A DNA stretch of 49,069 bases from Myxococcales bacterium (GCA_018780435.1 JADMJS010000346.1:1-49069), one strand, 5' to 3'. Shown: positions 25,117 to 33,471, counted from the stretch's first letter. Notes: a model not told the origin generated them from the letters alone. Translations and numbers: made by a program.

Positions 25117-25514
25117 GGTAGTTCCCTCCATCCGTCACGTGTGGCAGCGAGAGCCGCCTGATATGCGGAGATGGGCATCACCACGTCCGGTTGAACCGTC
25201 CCGTGCTTGGAATGGTCAGGCACGAGCCGCAGGTCAGCAGCAACTCGGCCCTGTTCGAAGGGCCCGTCGCCGTGTTCGTAGACGCTGCAGTTGTTCTTGC
25301 CCATACCGAAGGGTTTATAGCGCTTCGGCAGAATGGATGGGGGTATCGCCGCGACGTCAGGGTTCACACTCATTCCACCGGTGGCGGGCGTCACGTGGTC
25401 TTCCGCGTCGACGACGATGTCGTTCCCAGGTCGGACTCCCAGCTCGCCGAAGGCACTCCCGACCACCGGCGCTCCGTCCTCACCGCGCTTCATCACTCGA
25501 AAGATCCGGGGCAT
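25113..25514 (-). CDS. Tse2-like ADP-ribosyltransferase-type toxin
   Basis: A 133-aa protein starting at ATG 25514 (MPRIFRVMKR). A TTG at 25547 would add 11 residues but has no visible ribosome-binding site, whereas GAGG lies about 14 nt before the ATG. Recognised Tse2-family features in order are an N-terminal IFRVMKRGEDGAP strand, VRPGNDIVVD, the core ATGGMSVNPDVAAIPPSILP (about 44-63), SVYEHGDGPF, LRLVPDHSKHGTVQP and the C-terminal ISAYQAALAATRDGW. Tse2 of Pseudomonas is a type VI effector resembling ADP-ribosyltransferases. No type VI genes are in this window. It lies about 50 nt behind an RND transporter and overlaps the next gene by 4 nt. Assignment is by pattern memory. Confidence 0.72.
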   Translation of the reverse strand: MPRIFRVMKRGEDGAPVVGSAFGELGVRPGNDIVVDAEDHVTPATGGMSVNPDVAAIPPSILPKRYKPFGMGKNNCSVYEHGDGPFEQGRVAADLRLVPDHSKHGTVQPDVVMPISAYQAALAATRDGWRELP

Positions 25515-25565
25515 GCCAAAGGGTACCGCCTCGAACGTGAAAGCCAAAGTCGCAAGGCGAGCGAC

Positions 25566-28406
25566 CTAGGGAGCCGACTCCGTCTTCGCCCGAGGCAAGA
25601 GCGCGGGCACGACGACCAGCGTCACGAGCGCAGCGACGGCCAACGTAAAGGCTGTCAGGAGCCCGAAGCGGCTCATGGGGACGATGGTCGCGAAGCCGAG
25701 GACGCTGAAGCCGAGAGAGACCTCGACGGCATTGATGAGGACGCGGCGGCCGGTGGTCCGCATGGCGGCTTCGGTGCCGCCTTCGCGGTAACGCCAAAGC
25801 ACGTGGATGGCGTAGTCGATGCCGGTGCCGAGGGCGATGGAGGCGAGCATGGAGCCCGCGATGTCGAGCGGGAGCGCCTCGGGGAAGGTGCCCATGAGGC
25901 CGTAGGTGAGCGCGAGCGTCAGCCCGGCCGGGACGGCGGCGATGACGCCGAGTCGGAGGCTACGGAAGGCGATGATGAGCAGGAAGAGGACGATGGGACC
26001 GCTGAAAGCGAGGCTCTTGATGTGGTTGCCGTGGACCGAGCGGGTCATGGCTTGCTGGATCATGGGGTAGCCGGAGATGGCGAGCGAGAGTGGCTTTGGG
26101 TCCTTGGCCGCCGGCACGAGCGCGGCGTCGACCACCCACTCGGAGGCGACGATGTCGTCGACGATGGCGAGGATTCGCGAGCGGCGGGCCGTGTCGAGCT
26201 CGCCCAGCTCGGCTGTGATCGCGCGGGCGATCGGCGTGGCGGCATCGGCCTTCGCGAGCCCTTCGAGACGCTTCCAGACGTAGCGGGCCCCCTTCGCGTA
26301 GATGGCGCGATCCTCGAGCTCGCTCGGGTCCACCACGGGCTCGAGTGCTTTGGCGAAGGCCGCCTCGTTCATGTGTCCGGCAGCGATGGCCTTGGCGACG
26401 CTCTCGGCGATTGGATCTAGGGAGGCGCCCTCCTTGAGGAGCACCATCTCTTCGACTTCGATCTCGTTCTTCAGGATCACCAGCACCTTGGGCGTGAGCG
26501 CGGCCGCGTCGAGGCCGCCGCCGGCCCCGAGGTGGCGCATCACGGTCTCGGCGGTCGCCATGCTGGCGGCGTCGCCCGCCACGGCGAGGATTCGTTCGGC
26601 GGCATCGCGAACGACGCCGGCCTGGAGGTCGGCAGAGCGTGGGACCGTCACGACGGCCTTCGGGATGGCCTTGCTTGCCAGCGCGACGATCTCCGAGGTG
26701 ACCTTCTCGACGACCTCGGTGTCGAACGCACCGATGGCCACTTGAATGACGGTGCCGGTGCGGCCCGTGTCGACGAGGAGCTTGACGGCCGGGTCGGTGG
26801 CTTCGGCCAGGAAGGACTGCTGGCTGATGCCGTCCCGGGTGCGGGCGATCACCCGTTTGCCGGTGAGGCCTTCGTTCACGAGCGCCATGACCTTGGTGAA
26901 GCTCTCGACATGGGTCACGCCCGGCATGCGGACGAGGCGGTCTTCGAAGGCGGCGACGGTACGGAGGACACCGGGGTCGCGCATGTCGCCGTCGACGAGC
27001 ACCTGCAAGAAGACCGCGCCGCCGAAGTGGTCGACCATGAACTGGTCGGCTTGGTCGGGCTTCGAGCCGGGCTCGAAGAAGGACCGCGTGTCCATGCTGG
27101 TGCGGACCTCGAAGACGTTGCGGGTCGCGAAGGCGCCGACGACGACCATGACGAACAGGACCGGCGCTCGGCGGGTGGCGATGGTGGCCGAGAGCCGGCC
27201 GAGCGCCGCGTCGAGGCGCCCGGCGAAGCCACCGGCTGTCGCGGGATTCCGCGGGGGATTGGCGGGGATCTTGAAGCGGAGGAGCGCCGCCGGCACCACG
27301 ATGACCGCGATGGCGCCGAGGATGAGCGAGCCGACCGCCATCTGCCAGCCGAAGGCGCGGAGTGGGGCCAGATCCATGAGCAAGAAGGAGAGGAAGCCGG
27401 CCAGCGCCGCGAACGCCGACAGGATGACGGGCCCGCCCATCTTGGCGAGCACGTCGTCCACGTCGCCGCCATTGTCGAGGTACCAGACGAGGATGTGCAC
27501 GGCGAAGGCGGACCCGAGGGCGACCAGCATGACGGGGAGCGACGACGAGAGCAGCGTGAGCGGCTGGCCGAGCCACGCCATGAGCCCGACCGTCCAGAGG
27601 ATGCCGAGGCCGACGACGGCCACGCACAGGATGGCGGCCCGGACGCGTCCGAGTGTCAGCACGATGGACAGAATGATGACGAGGCAAACCCACGGCCCGA
27701 GGCGCAAGAGGTCGGCCTGAGACCCATTGGCGGCGGCTTCGGCGATGAAAGGCGCGCCGCCGAAGTGGAGGCGCACGCCCGCCGGGGTCGCGATGCCTTC
27801 GGCGAGGGCCCGGACGGACGCAGCGGCTTCAGTCGGCGATGGCAGATCCGGCGCGCTAGCGTCACCCGCGTCCGCCACACGCAATTGTACGATGAGGCGC
27901 GTCGCGGTCCCCTTGGCCGAGACTAGGCTGCCGACGAGGAAATCGCGGGACAAGATGTCGGTCTCGATCCCTTGGGTCGCCGCGGCGTCGGTCGGGATGG
28001 TCTCAGGGAGGAGCGGCCGGTGCACCCCGGCGCCATCGGGCGAGCCCCCTTCCGGCGCATCGACGATGGCGATCTCGCTGAGTGAGGTCACGAAGGCCAC
28101 GAGCGGGCTGGTCTTCAGAGTTTGCGCCAGCGTCCGGAGGTAGACCAGTCGCTCGGTCGTGAACAGCGAGCCCTCCGCCTCGACGCCGATGAGCGCCACG
28201 TTGAGGCCGCCGAAACGCTTCACGATCTCTTCGAGGCGCGCGATCTCGGGATCGTCTTTCGGGAGGAATTGCAGAACGTCGTCGTCATAACGCGGCGGCA
28301 ACCGCGACGCCGCGACGGCGGAGATAGCGAGTGCGGCGAGGAGAATGGCGCCATTGTGGCGCCGGATGAAGGCGGCGAGGACGTTCACGGCGCTGGTGTA
28401 CCACAT
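25566..28406 (-). CDS. MMPL/RND-family exporter
   Basis: This 946-aa membrane protein has an N-terminal helix (AILLAALAISAVAASRLPPR), a large periplasmic loop beginning DDDVLQFLPKDDPEIARLEE, and two blocks of about five helices. The first has the MLVALGSAFAVHILVWYLDN region near residue 300. The second has MLASIALGTGIDYAIHVLWR near 870, the conserved GxGxDYxIH motif of the MMPL/Patched/SSD group. Internally duplicated RND proteins of this type export lipids or hydrophobic compounds. GGAG lies before ATG 28406. It is divergent from a MarR regulator that may control it. Confidence 0.88.
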   Translation of the reverse strand: MWYTSAVNVLAAFIRRHNGAILLAALAISAVAASRLPPRYDDDVLQFLPKDDPEIARLEEIVKRFGGLNVALIGVEAEGSLFTTERLVYLRTLAQTLKTSPLVAFVTSLSEIAIVDAPEGGSPDGAGVHRPLLPETIPTDAAATQGIETDILSRDFLVGSLVSAKGTATRLIVQLRVADAGDASAPDLPSPTEAAASVRALAEGIATPAGVRLHFGGAPFIAEAAANGSQADLLRLGPWVCLVIILSIVLTLGRVRAAILCVAVVGLGILWTVGLMAWLGQPLTLLSSSLPVMLVALGSAFAVHILVWYLDNGGDVDDVLAKMGGPVILSAFAALAGFLSFLLMDLAPLRAFGWQMAVGSLILGAIAVIVVPAALLRFKIPANPPRNPATAGGFAGRLDAALGRLSATIATRRAPVLFVMVVVGAFATRNVFEVRTSMDTRSFFEPGSKPDQADQFMVDHFGGAVFLQVLVDGDMRDPGVLRTVAAFEDRLVRMPGVTHVESFTKVMALVNEGLTGKRVIARTRDGISQQSFLAEATDPAVKLLVDTGRTGTVIQVAIGAFDTEVVEKVTSEIVALASKAIPKAVVTVPRSADLQAGVVRDAAERILAVAGDAASMATAETVMRHLGAGGGLDAAALTPKVLVILKNEIEVEEMVLLKEGASLDPIAESVAKAIAAGHMNEAAFAKALEPVVDPSELEDRAIYAKGARYVWKRLEGLAKADAATPIARAITAELGELDTARRSRILAIVDDIVASEWVVDAALVPAAKDPKPLSLAISGYPMIQQAMTRSVHGNHIKSLAFSGPIVLFLLIIAFRSLRLGVIAAVPAGLTLALTYGLMGTFPEALPLDIAGSMLASIALGTGIDYAIHVLWRYREGGTEAAMRTTGRRVLINAVEVSLGFSVLGFATIVPMSRFGLLTAFTLAVAALVTLVVVPALLPRAKTESAP

Positions 28407-28446
28407 GGCGCTCCGGGGGCCATGGAAGCTCGGTTCCCTCCGGGCT

Positions 28447-28478
28447 AGGTTGACATGTTGGCCTCATCCTCGTATCTG
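28447..28478 (+). promoter_or_regulatory. MarR-type palindrome and sigma70-like promoter between exporter and regulator
   Basis: An interrupted palindrome AGG-TTG-ACATGT-TGG-CCT spans 28447-28464. It overlaps TTGACA (28450-28455), which is followed after 17 bp by TATCTG (28473-28478). If this promoter is used, the marR transcript starts almost at its ATG (28487), giving a nearly leaderless mRNA. Binding of the MarR protein here would block it, a usual autoregulatory layout. Inference from sequence only. Confidence 0.5.
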
Positions 28479-28486
28479 GAGCGCCA

Positions 28487-28993
28487 ATGAAAGACGTCTC
28501 TACTCCTCCGGCTGACACGATCGTCCTCGACCTCGGTCCGACTCTTGGGTTCATGAGCGCGGTCTGGCGTCTGAACCACGCTCTCGAACGAACCTCCAAA
28601 CACATGGAGGCCGCGTTGGGGGTGACGGGTCAACAGCGCATGATCATTCGAATCGTAGGCCGTTATCCGGCGATTACGGCGGGGGAGCTGGCGCGCGCCC
28701 TGTGGATCGACGCGGGCACACTGTCGGCTGCTTTGAAGCGGCTCGAAGCACGGAAGCTCGTCGAGCGACGCCGCAGCGCCGACGATCGCCGCAAGGTGAT
28801 GCTCTACCTCACGCCTGAAGGGAAGACTTTCGACGTACCGGCCGCCGCTACCGTCGAAGCCGCCGTAGCGACAACGCTCGCCGGTATCCCGGACGACGTC
28901 GCGACGAGCGCGCGGCAGGTCCTCGAGGCCCTGGAGACGGAGCTGAACCGCAACGCGCCGTCTCGCACGGCTTCGAAACGACGCGCTGGCTGA
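28487..28993 (+). CDS. MarR-family transcriptional regulator
   Basis: This 168-aa protein has a winged helix-turn-helix in the middle: ITAGELARALWIDAGTLSAALKRLEARKLV (recognition region), then the wing RRRSADDRRKVMLYLTPEGK, the DxR motif typical of MarR. Dimerisation helices flank it. It is divergent from the MMPL exporter with 80 bp between the starts and a palindrome in that gap, suggesting it represses the exporter and itself, probably relieved by a small hydrophobic ligand. The C-terminal tail is basic (ASKRRAG). Confidence 0.9.
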   Translation: MKDVSTPPADTIVLDLGPTLGFMSAVWRLNHALERTSKHMEAALGVTGQQRMIIRIVGRYPAITAGELARALWIDAGTLSAALKRLEARKLVERRRSADDRRKVMLYLTPEGKTFDVPAAATVEAAVATTLAGIPDDVATSARQVLEALETELNRNAPSRTASKRRAG

Positions 28994-29021
28994 GTGATTC
29001 CGGCCGTTCGGCTGACCGGCG

Positions 29022-29507
29022 TTACTTGCCGGCGGCCTTGAAGCTCTTCAGGAGCTTCAGGCTCTCGCCCGCGTCCTTGCTCGACGTCTTTGTAATTCCA
29101 ATACCAATCAGGAACTTACCCGACTTGGCCTCAAGGACGAGGAGGTCGACCTTCACGGCTTCGCCCTCCACCTTGGCGGTGGCCGAAGCGAGCATGGCCT
29201 TCATTCCCCCGATGGGCGCCTCGGACGGCTCACCCGCGGGTTGCGGGTCCTTCACCAGCTTCTCGAGTTCGGCCGATGCGGCTTCGAGACCCTTCTCGAT
29301 GTTGTCTGCCGCCAGGGTCAAGATGACGACGCCCGCGTCGTCGGCCACATTGCCGACTGCCGTCATCGCGTCATCCTTCTGGACCTTCCACGAATCGGGC
29401 GCGTCGAAGGTCACCTTCGCGTCGGCGATGGTGTGGGAGGTGGCGAATGCCGAGAAGGGGATCGTGACGAGGAGAGCGAGGGCGGCGAAAGCGGAGCGGA
29501 GCTGCAT
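29022..29507 (-). CDS. Small secreted protein, PsbP/DcrB-like fold suspected
   Basis: This 161-aa protein has a clear Sec signal peptide (QLRSAFAALALLVTIPFSAFA) and a RBS GAAGGA 5 nt before ATG 29507. The mature part starts with an ADAKVTFDAPDSWKV strand pattern as in PsbP/DUF1795 proteins and contains a helix, then paired strands (VKVDLLVLEAKSGKFLIGIG). I infer a periplasmic protein of about 14 kDa with unknown role. It is convergent with marR and separated by 144 nt from the next upstream gene, so it is probably monocistronic. Confidence 0.65.
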   Translation of the reverse strand: MQLRSAFAALALLVTIPFSAFATSHTIADAKVTFDAPDSWKVQKDDAMTAVGNVADDAGVVILTLAADNIEKGLEAASAELEKLVKDPQPAGEPSEAPIGGMKAMLASATAKVEGEAVKVDLLVLEAKSGKFLIGIGITKTSSKDAGESLKLLKSFKAAGK

Positions 29508-29651
29508 GGGGTCCTTCCTTCTGATGTGATGAGGTCAGGCTTCGAGAGCCGGGCTGTGATGGGTACCGAGCTCCGAAGGTCGATGTCGACGGCCGCGGTG
29601 TCAACGGCCGGATCCGTCCATGGAATCCCTGGCGTGATTTTTTCTCGAGAT

Positions 29652-30359
29652 TCAGTCGAGTGGGGCGCGCTCAAGCTCGTCACGCGTCAGCGCCTTCACG
29701 CAACCACGCCAGCGCTGGAGGTCCGTATCGATGGCGGCGCGGACCTCCGGTGAGGTGTAGCGAAGCGTCTGCGTCGTCAAGGCACGTAGCGCTTCTCGGG
29801 ATGCGAGGAGACAAGCGCGGTCGTGGCAAGCGCAAGCGCGGGCGGCGCTATCCGATACGCGAGCCGGCAACTGCGGCTCGTCGAGTCGCGCCAGCCCTTC
29901 CTCGAGCCCACGGGCCGTGAGGGTCGTGGCGGCCGAACGTCGCTCTGAGAGACGACGCAGGACGTCGAGCGGTGACTCGTCGTGAGCGTTTGGGCCCGCG
30001 TGGACAACGCCCGGCACCGACTCGAGGAGGCGGCCGAAGAAAGCGCGTTCGGCCGTGTCGGCTGCGGACGTGTCCGGGAGGAGCCAAGCCAGGATGGCCC
30101 GCGAACGTTCCGACCGCACCGCGTCATTGGCCTCTGAAGCGACCTCTCGACGCGTGTCGTCGAGGGAACGTTCGAGCTCGGGGACGAGCCGGTCGAGCTC
30201 GACGCCGAGCCCGACGAGCGCCGCGGCGTTCGGGGCCGTGCCGTCAAAGGCCTGGCGCACCTGGCCAAGCACATCGCGGGCACGCTCTTCTGGCGGGGTG
30301 CAGGCGAGTACCAGCCAGAAGACGCTGACGATGCCGAGGCGAGCAGGCTGCGGCCTCAC
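29652..30359 (-). CDS. Lipoprotein of unknown function, third gene of the DprE-like operon
   Basis: This is a 235-aa protein. GTG 30359 is chosen because it overlaps the stop of the preceding SDR gene (GTGA) and places a lipobox, WLVLAC, at residues 16-21. The mature part is Ala/Arg/Glu-rich and helical (DRLVPELERSLDDTRREVA) with a small Cys cluster ARACACHDRACLL. No family is recognised. Cotranscription with DprE1/DprE2-like enzymes suggests an envelope-related role. Confidence 0.65.
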   Translation of the reverse strand: MRPQPARLGIVSVFWLVLACTPPEERARDVLGQVRQAFDGTAPNAAALVGLGVELDRLVPELERSLDDTRREVASEANDAVRSERSRAILAWLLPDTSAADTAERAFFGRLLESVPGVVHAGPNAHDESPLDVLRRLSERRSAATTLTARGLEEGLARLDEPQLPARVSDSAARACACHDRACLLASREALRALTTQTLRYTSPEVRAAIDTDLQRWRGCVKALTRDELERAPLD

Positions 30360-31090
30360 AGCGATAGGCGCTTCATGATCGAAGGCGGGATCGCCCGAAT
30401 CGTCGCCATGATCGGCGCCCAGAAGTGCGGGTAATACATCGACTCGGTCCCGGCGCGCGTGGCGTCGTAGACCGCGCGTGCGGCGTCGTCCGGCGACGCG
30501 ATGGGGATCTTGCCGCCGAGGCCCCACGTCATACGCGTGTCGATGAAGCCGAGCTTGACCGTGAGCACGTGCACGCCGTCGCCATGCGCGCGTCCGCGGA
30601 GGCCGTCGAGGTAGAGCGTGAAGGCGCCCTTGGCGCTGCCGTAGATGTAGTTGCTGCGGCGACCGCGTTCGCCGGCCACCGACGTGAGCCCGACGATGGT
30701 CCCGGTGTGACGCGGCCCCATCACGGCCATCAGCGCCTCGGCGATAGAGGCGGCGGCCGTGAAGTTCGTGTCGATGACCCGGCGTGCCGCGTCGAAGTCG
30801 TGTTCGGACTCGGACTGCTCGCCCATGTCGCCGAACGCGATGATGGCCGTATCGATGCCGCCGAGGCGCCCGGCGACACCGTCGATGAAGGCTTTGTGTC
30901 CATCGAAGTCGAGCGCGTCGAAGGGGACCGCGACGTGGGCGCCGCCGTAACGAACCGAGGCGTCCTGAGCAATACGTTCGGCCTCGGCGACGTCACGCGC
31001 CGCGACGGCGACGATGTGCCCTCGTGACGCCCAGTGGCGCACCATGGCTCGCCCAATGGCCGACGTGGCACCGATGACGACGGCGCTCAC
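30356..31090 (-). CDS. Short-chain dehydrogenase, DprE2-like
   Basis: This 244-aa SDR has the NAD(P)-binding glycine motif GATSAIG (7-13), a catalytic Ser137 and the YxxxK pair Tyr150/Lys154 (YGSAK). The PFDALDFDGHKAFID, DTAIIAFG and AGERGRRSNYIYGSAKG stretches resemble DprE2, which reduces the 2'-keto intermediate in decaprenyl-phospho-ribose epimerisation to arabinose. GTG 31090 overlaps the stop of the DprE1-like gene by 4 nt. The pairing supports a two-step polyprenyl-phosphate sugar epimerase; the sugar is inferred, not shown. Confidence 0.8.
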   Translation of the reverse strand: MSAVVIGATSAIGRAMVRHWASRGHIVAVAARDVAEAERIAQDASVRYGGAHVAVPFDALDFDGHKAFIDGVAGRLGGIDTAIIAFGDMGEQSESEHDFDAARRVIDTNFTAAASIAEALMAVMGPRHTGTIVGLTSVAGERGRRSNYIYGSAKGAFTLYLDGLRGRAHGDGVHVLTVKLGFIDTRMTWGLGGKIPIASPDDAARAVYDATRAGTESMYYPHFWAPIMATIRAIPPSIMKRLSL

Positions 31091-32490
31091 GAGGCCACCG
31101 CCTTGGCTCCGCGGGTGGGCACGGGGTCGCCCACAAGGCCGAGTCGGCGAGCCTGATCGGACGAGAACACCCCCGTCGGATCCCAGCGGTCGCGCACGGC
31201 TTTCCAGGCTTGCCACTCGGGGTACATGCGGCGAAAGCGGTCGCGCGTCATGCGGGCGTCTTTGGCGAGGTAGAGGCGGCCTCCGGCGTCGAGCACGATG
31301 TCGTCCATGTGGTCCATCAGATCGTGCAAGGGCTTGCCATGATTGGCGAAATCGAGCGCCAACGTGACGCCTGGGCGGGGGAAGGAGAGCCCGCCGTGCT
31401 GCACGTCGCCGAACTCCTTGATGACCGCCAGGAATGACGCGAAGCCCGACTTCGAGATCGCCTCGAGGACACCTCGCATCGCACGGCGTTCCGGGTCGTG
31501 CGGTACGACGGGCTGGTATTGCATCATGCCGCGCGAGCCGTAGAGCTTGTTCCAGCCCCGCACCATGTCGAGCGGGAAGAAGAACGGCGCGATTGGCACC
31601 ACGGCCGTCTCGGTACCCGGTCGGTGGAGGCGAAAGTAGGTCTCGTTGAAGGCCTGAATGCTGAAGCGATTCAGGAGCCAGTTCGTCTCGAAGGCGCTGA
31701 CGTCGAGGATAGGATCAGCGAACTTCTTCAGGCGCTCGAGGAGCGCGCCCCCGGGCTGGGCGCCGGCCGGTGCGTGCCGGCCGCGCATGAAGACGCCGCG
31801 GCCCATGTGGCGGCCGCGGGCGAGACAGTCGATCCAGGAGACCGTGTAGGGCCACTTCGCGCTCTCGGCGCTCACTTCAAAGAAGTGGTCGAGGTTCTCG
31901 ACGCGTACGGTCTCGATCTCGATGGCCGGGCTCTCGATTCGCATGAGCCGGAGGTCCATCGCGAGGATGAGACCCGTGAGCCCCATGCCTCCGAGGGTGG
32001 CTTCGAAGAGCTCGGGCTCGTGGTCGCGGTCGGTGACGACGATACGACCGTCCGCGGTCAGCAGCTCCACGTTGCGAACGTGGTCGCCGAAGCTGCCGTG
32101 GACATGGTGGTTTTTGCCGTGGATGTCGGCCGCCAGCGCGCCGCCGAGCGTGACGAACTGCGTGCCGGGGACCACCGGGGGAAAGAAGCCGCGCGGAACG
32201 AAGAGATTGTTGACCTCTTCGAGCGAGACGCCCGCTTCAGCACGGATCCAGCCCGTGTCGGGGTCAAACGCGAGGAGGCGGTCGAGACGCCGCGTGAGCA
32301 CGACGCGACCGCCCGTGAGGAGCGCGGCGTCGCCGTAGCTGCGGCCGAGACCGTGAGCGAGGATATGCTCGCCATCGCGGTCCTGAAGCGCGGACTGCAC
32401 CTCGGACCAGCGCTCGGGTCGCGCACACTGAGCTTCCGTCGTGGGGAAGCGGCCCCACCCTTCGATACGCCGCTTGGTCCAGGTCACCAT
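31087..32490 (-). CDS. FAD-dependent oxidase, DprE1-like
   Basis: This 467-aa protein has the DprE1 signature: GWGRFP near the start, GRSYGDAA (49-56), VVPGTQFVTLGGALAADIHG (about 107-126) continuing into KNHHVHGSFG, and YLAKDAR near residue 410, the likely equivalent of the active-site lysine region. Actinobacterial DprE1 oxidises decaprenyl-phosphoryl-ribose at C2', and DprE2 reduces the product. Related pairs occur outside actinobacteria for other furanose sugars. It is the first gene of an overlapping three-gene operon. The preceding 291 nt up to infC hold the promoters; no other gene is evident there. Confidence 0.84.
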   Translation of the reverse strand: MVTWTKRRIEGWGRFPTTEAQCARPERWSEVQSALQDRDGEHILAHGLGRSYGDAALLTGGRVVLTRRLDRLLAFDPDTGWIRAEAGVSLEEVNNLFVPRGFFPPVVPGTQFVTLGGALAADIHGKNHHVHGSFGDHVRNVELLTADGRIVVTDRDHEPELFEATLGGMGLTGLILAMDLRLMRIESPAIEIETVRVENLDHFFEVSAESAKWPYTVSWIDCLARGRHMGRGVFMRGRHAPAGAQPGGALLERLKKFADPILDVSAFETNWLLNRFSIQAFNETYFRLHRPGTETAVVPIAPFFFPLDMVRGWNKLYGSRGMMQYQPVVPHDPERRAMRGVLEAISKSGFASFLAVIKEFGDVQHGGLSFPRPGVTLALDFANHGKPLHDLMDHMDDIVLDAGGRLYLAKDARMTRDRFRRMYPEWQAWKAVRDRWDPTGVFSSDQARRLGLVGDPVPTRGAKAVAS

Positions 32491-32781
32491 GGCGGACTTC
32501 TATAGCTCGCCGATGACGTCCGCAACTCCGTCTGCACCCCAGTGACGTGATCGCGTGTGCCCGCGCTCCCGCGAGTGCGATTGGCCCAATCTCGCGATTG
32601 CGTTCTCATCGAGTTTCCAGCATCATGTGCGCGGCGCGGCGTGCGGTCAGCATTGCGGGTGGGGAAGCCCCCCCACGACCCCGATTTGGCACCTCCCGTC
32701 CGTCATCGACCACTCGGTCCTGGGGACCTCCTCCAGCCGCCGACCAGCTAAACTACGCCATCACGGCAAAGGAACACAGCC
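32491..32781. other. Divergent intergenic region between dprE1-like gene and infC
   Basis: This 291-nt spacer separates two divergent genes and must hold promoters for both. I see no reading frame with support on either strand, no complete tRNA, and no clear hairpin followed by T-runs. AAAGGAAC at 32768-32775 is the ribosome-binding site of infC. Confidence 0.4.
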
Positions 32782-33453
32782 ATCAATCCCAAGCTTCAGA
32801 AGCCCGTGCTCCCCACGGAGCGGCGCAACCGAGTCAATCGTGAGATCCGTGCCCACACCGTCCTCGTCATCTCCGACACGGGAGAGCGGCTCGGCATCAT
32901 GCCGCCCCTCGAGGCGTTCAATCTGGCACGCGAGCGAGGTCTCGACCTCGTCGAGGTCGCCCCGGACGCACGTCCTCCCGTCTGTAAGGTGATGGACTAC
33001 GGCCGGTTCCGGTATCAGGAGTCGAAGCGCTCCGCACCGAAGACCCGCTCAGAGATGAAGACGATCACGCTACGCCCGAAGACCGGCGAACACGACATCG
33101 AGGTCAAGCTGAACCAGGCACGCAAGTTCCTGGTGCGCGGCGACAAGGTGCGTTTCGAGGTCCGCATGAAGGGCCGCGAGAAGTCCCGCCCCGAGATGTG
33201 GGCCAATCAGCTCTCGAGCCTGCTCGACCGCCTGAAGGACATGTCGACCATCACGCAGCGTCCCCAGCCTGACGGCAAGGGCATCTCCGCCGTGGTCGAG
33301 CCCTTGAAGCACATCATCAAGAAGCCGGAACCGAAAGCGGACGGCTCGATGCCGGACGATGACGACGAGCCGGACGAGACCCTCGACGTCGATCTCGACG
33401 ACGACGACGACGATGACGACGACGACGACGGCGAGAACCCCGCTCCGGCGTGA
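32782..33453 (+). CDS. infC: Translation initiation factor IF-3, apparent AUC start, acidic tail
   Basis: This is a 223-aa IF-3. The N-domain (RNRVNREIRAHTVLVISDTGE, LEAFNLARERGLDLVEVAPD, PPVCKVMDYGRFRYQ) and C-domain (KTITLRPKTGEHDIEVK, GDKVRFEVRMKGRE) are complete. The reading frame extends upstream of the first GTG (32806) to ATC 32782, which has AAAGGAAC at proper spacing; rare AUU/AUC starts are the hallmark of infC and underlie its autoregulation. The C-terminal approximately 45 residues are an extra acidic tail ending in a run of aspartates, as described for Myxococcus Dsg. No rpmI/rplT or thrS is adjacent, which is unusual. Confidence 0.93.
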   Translation: MNPKLQKPVLPTERRNRVNREIRAHTVLVISDTGERLGIMPPLEAFNLARERGLDLVEVAPDARPPVCKVMDYGRFRYQESKRSAPKTRSEMKTITLRPKTGEHDIEVKLNQARKFLVRGDKVRFEVRMKGREKSRPEMWANQLSSLLDRLKDMSTITQRPQPDGKGISAVVEPLKHIIKKPEPKADGSMPDDDDEPDETLDVDLDDDDDDDDDDDGENPAPA

Positions 33454-33471
33454 TCTGCGGCACCACCCTCG

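Noticed and set aside
26532..27926. 464-codon + strand frame antisense to the MMPL exporter
   Set aside because: Composition is Glu/Asp/Arg/Gly/His-rich as expected from the complement of a membrane protein gene; no domain is recognisable.
32700..32759. tRNA-like string on the minus strand (GGCGTAGTTTAGCTGGT)
   Set aside because: It resembles an acceptor and D-arm start, but no proper anticodon arm, T-arm or 3' acceptor complement follows.
33400..33440. GAC/GAT microsatellite-like run
   Set aside because: It encodes the aspartate tail of IF-3 in frame, so it is coding low complexity rather than a separate repeat element.
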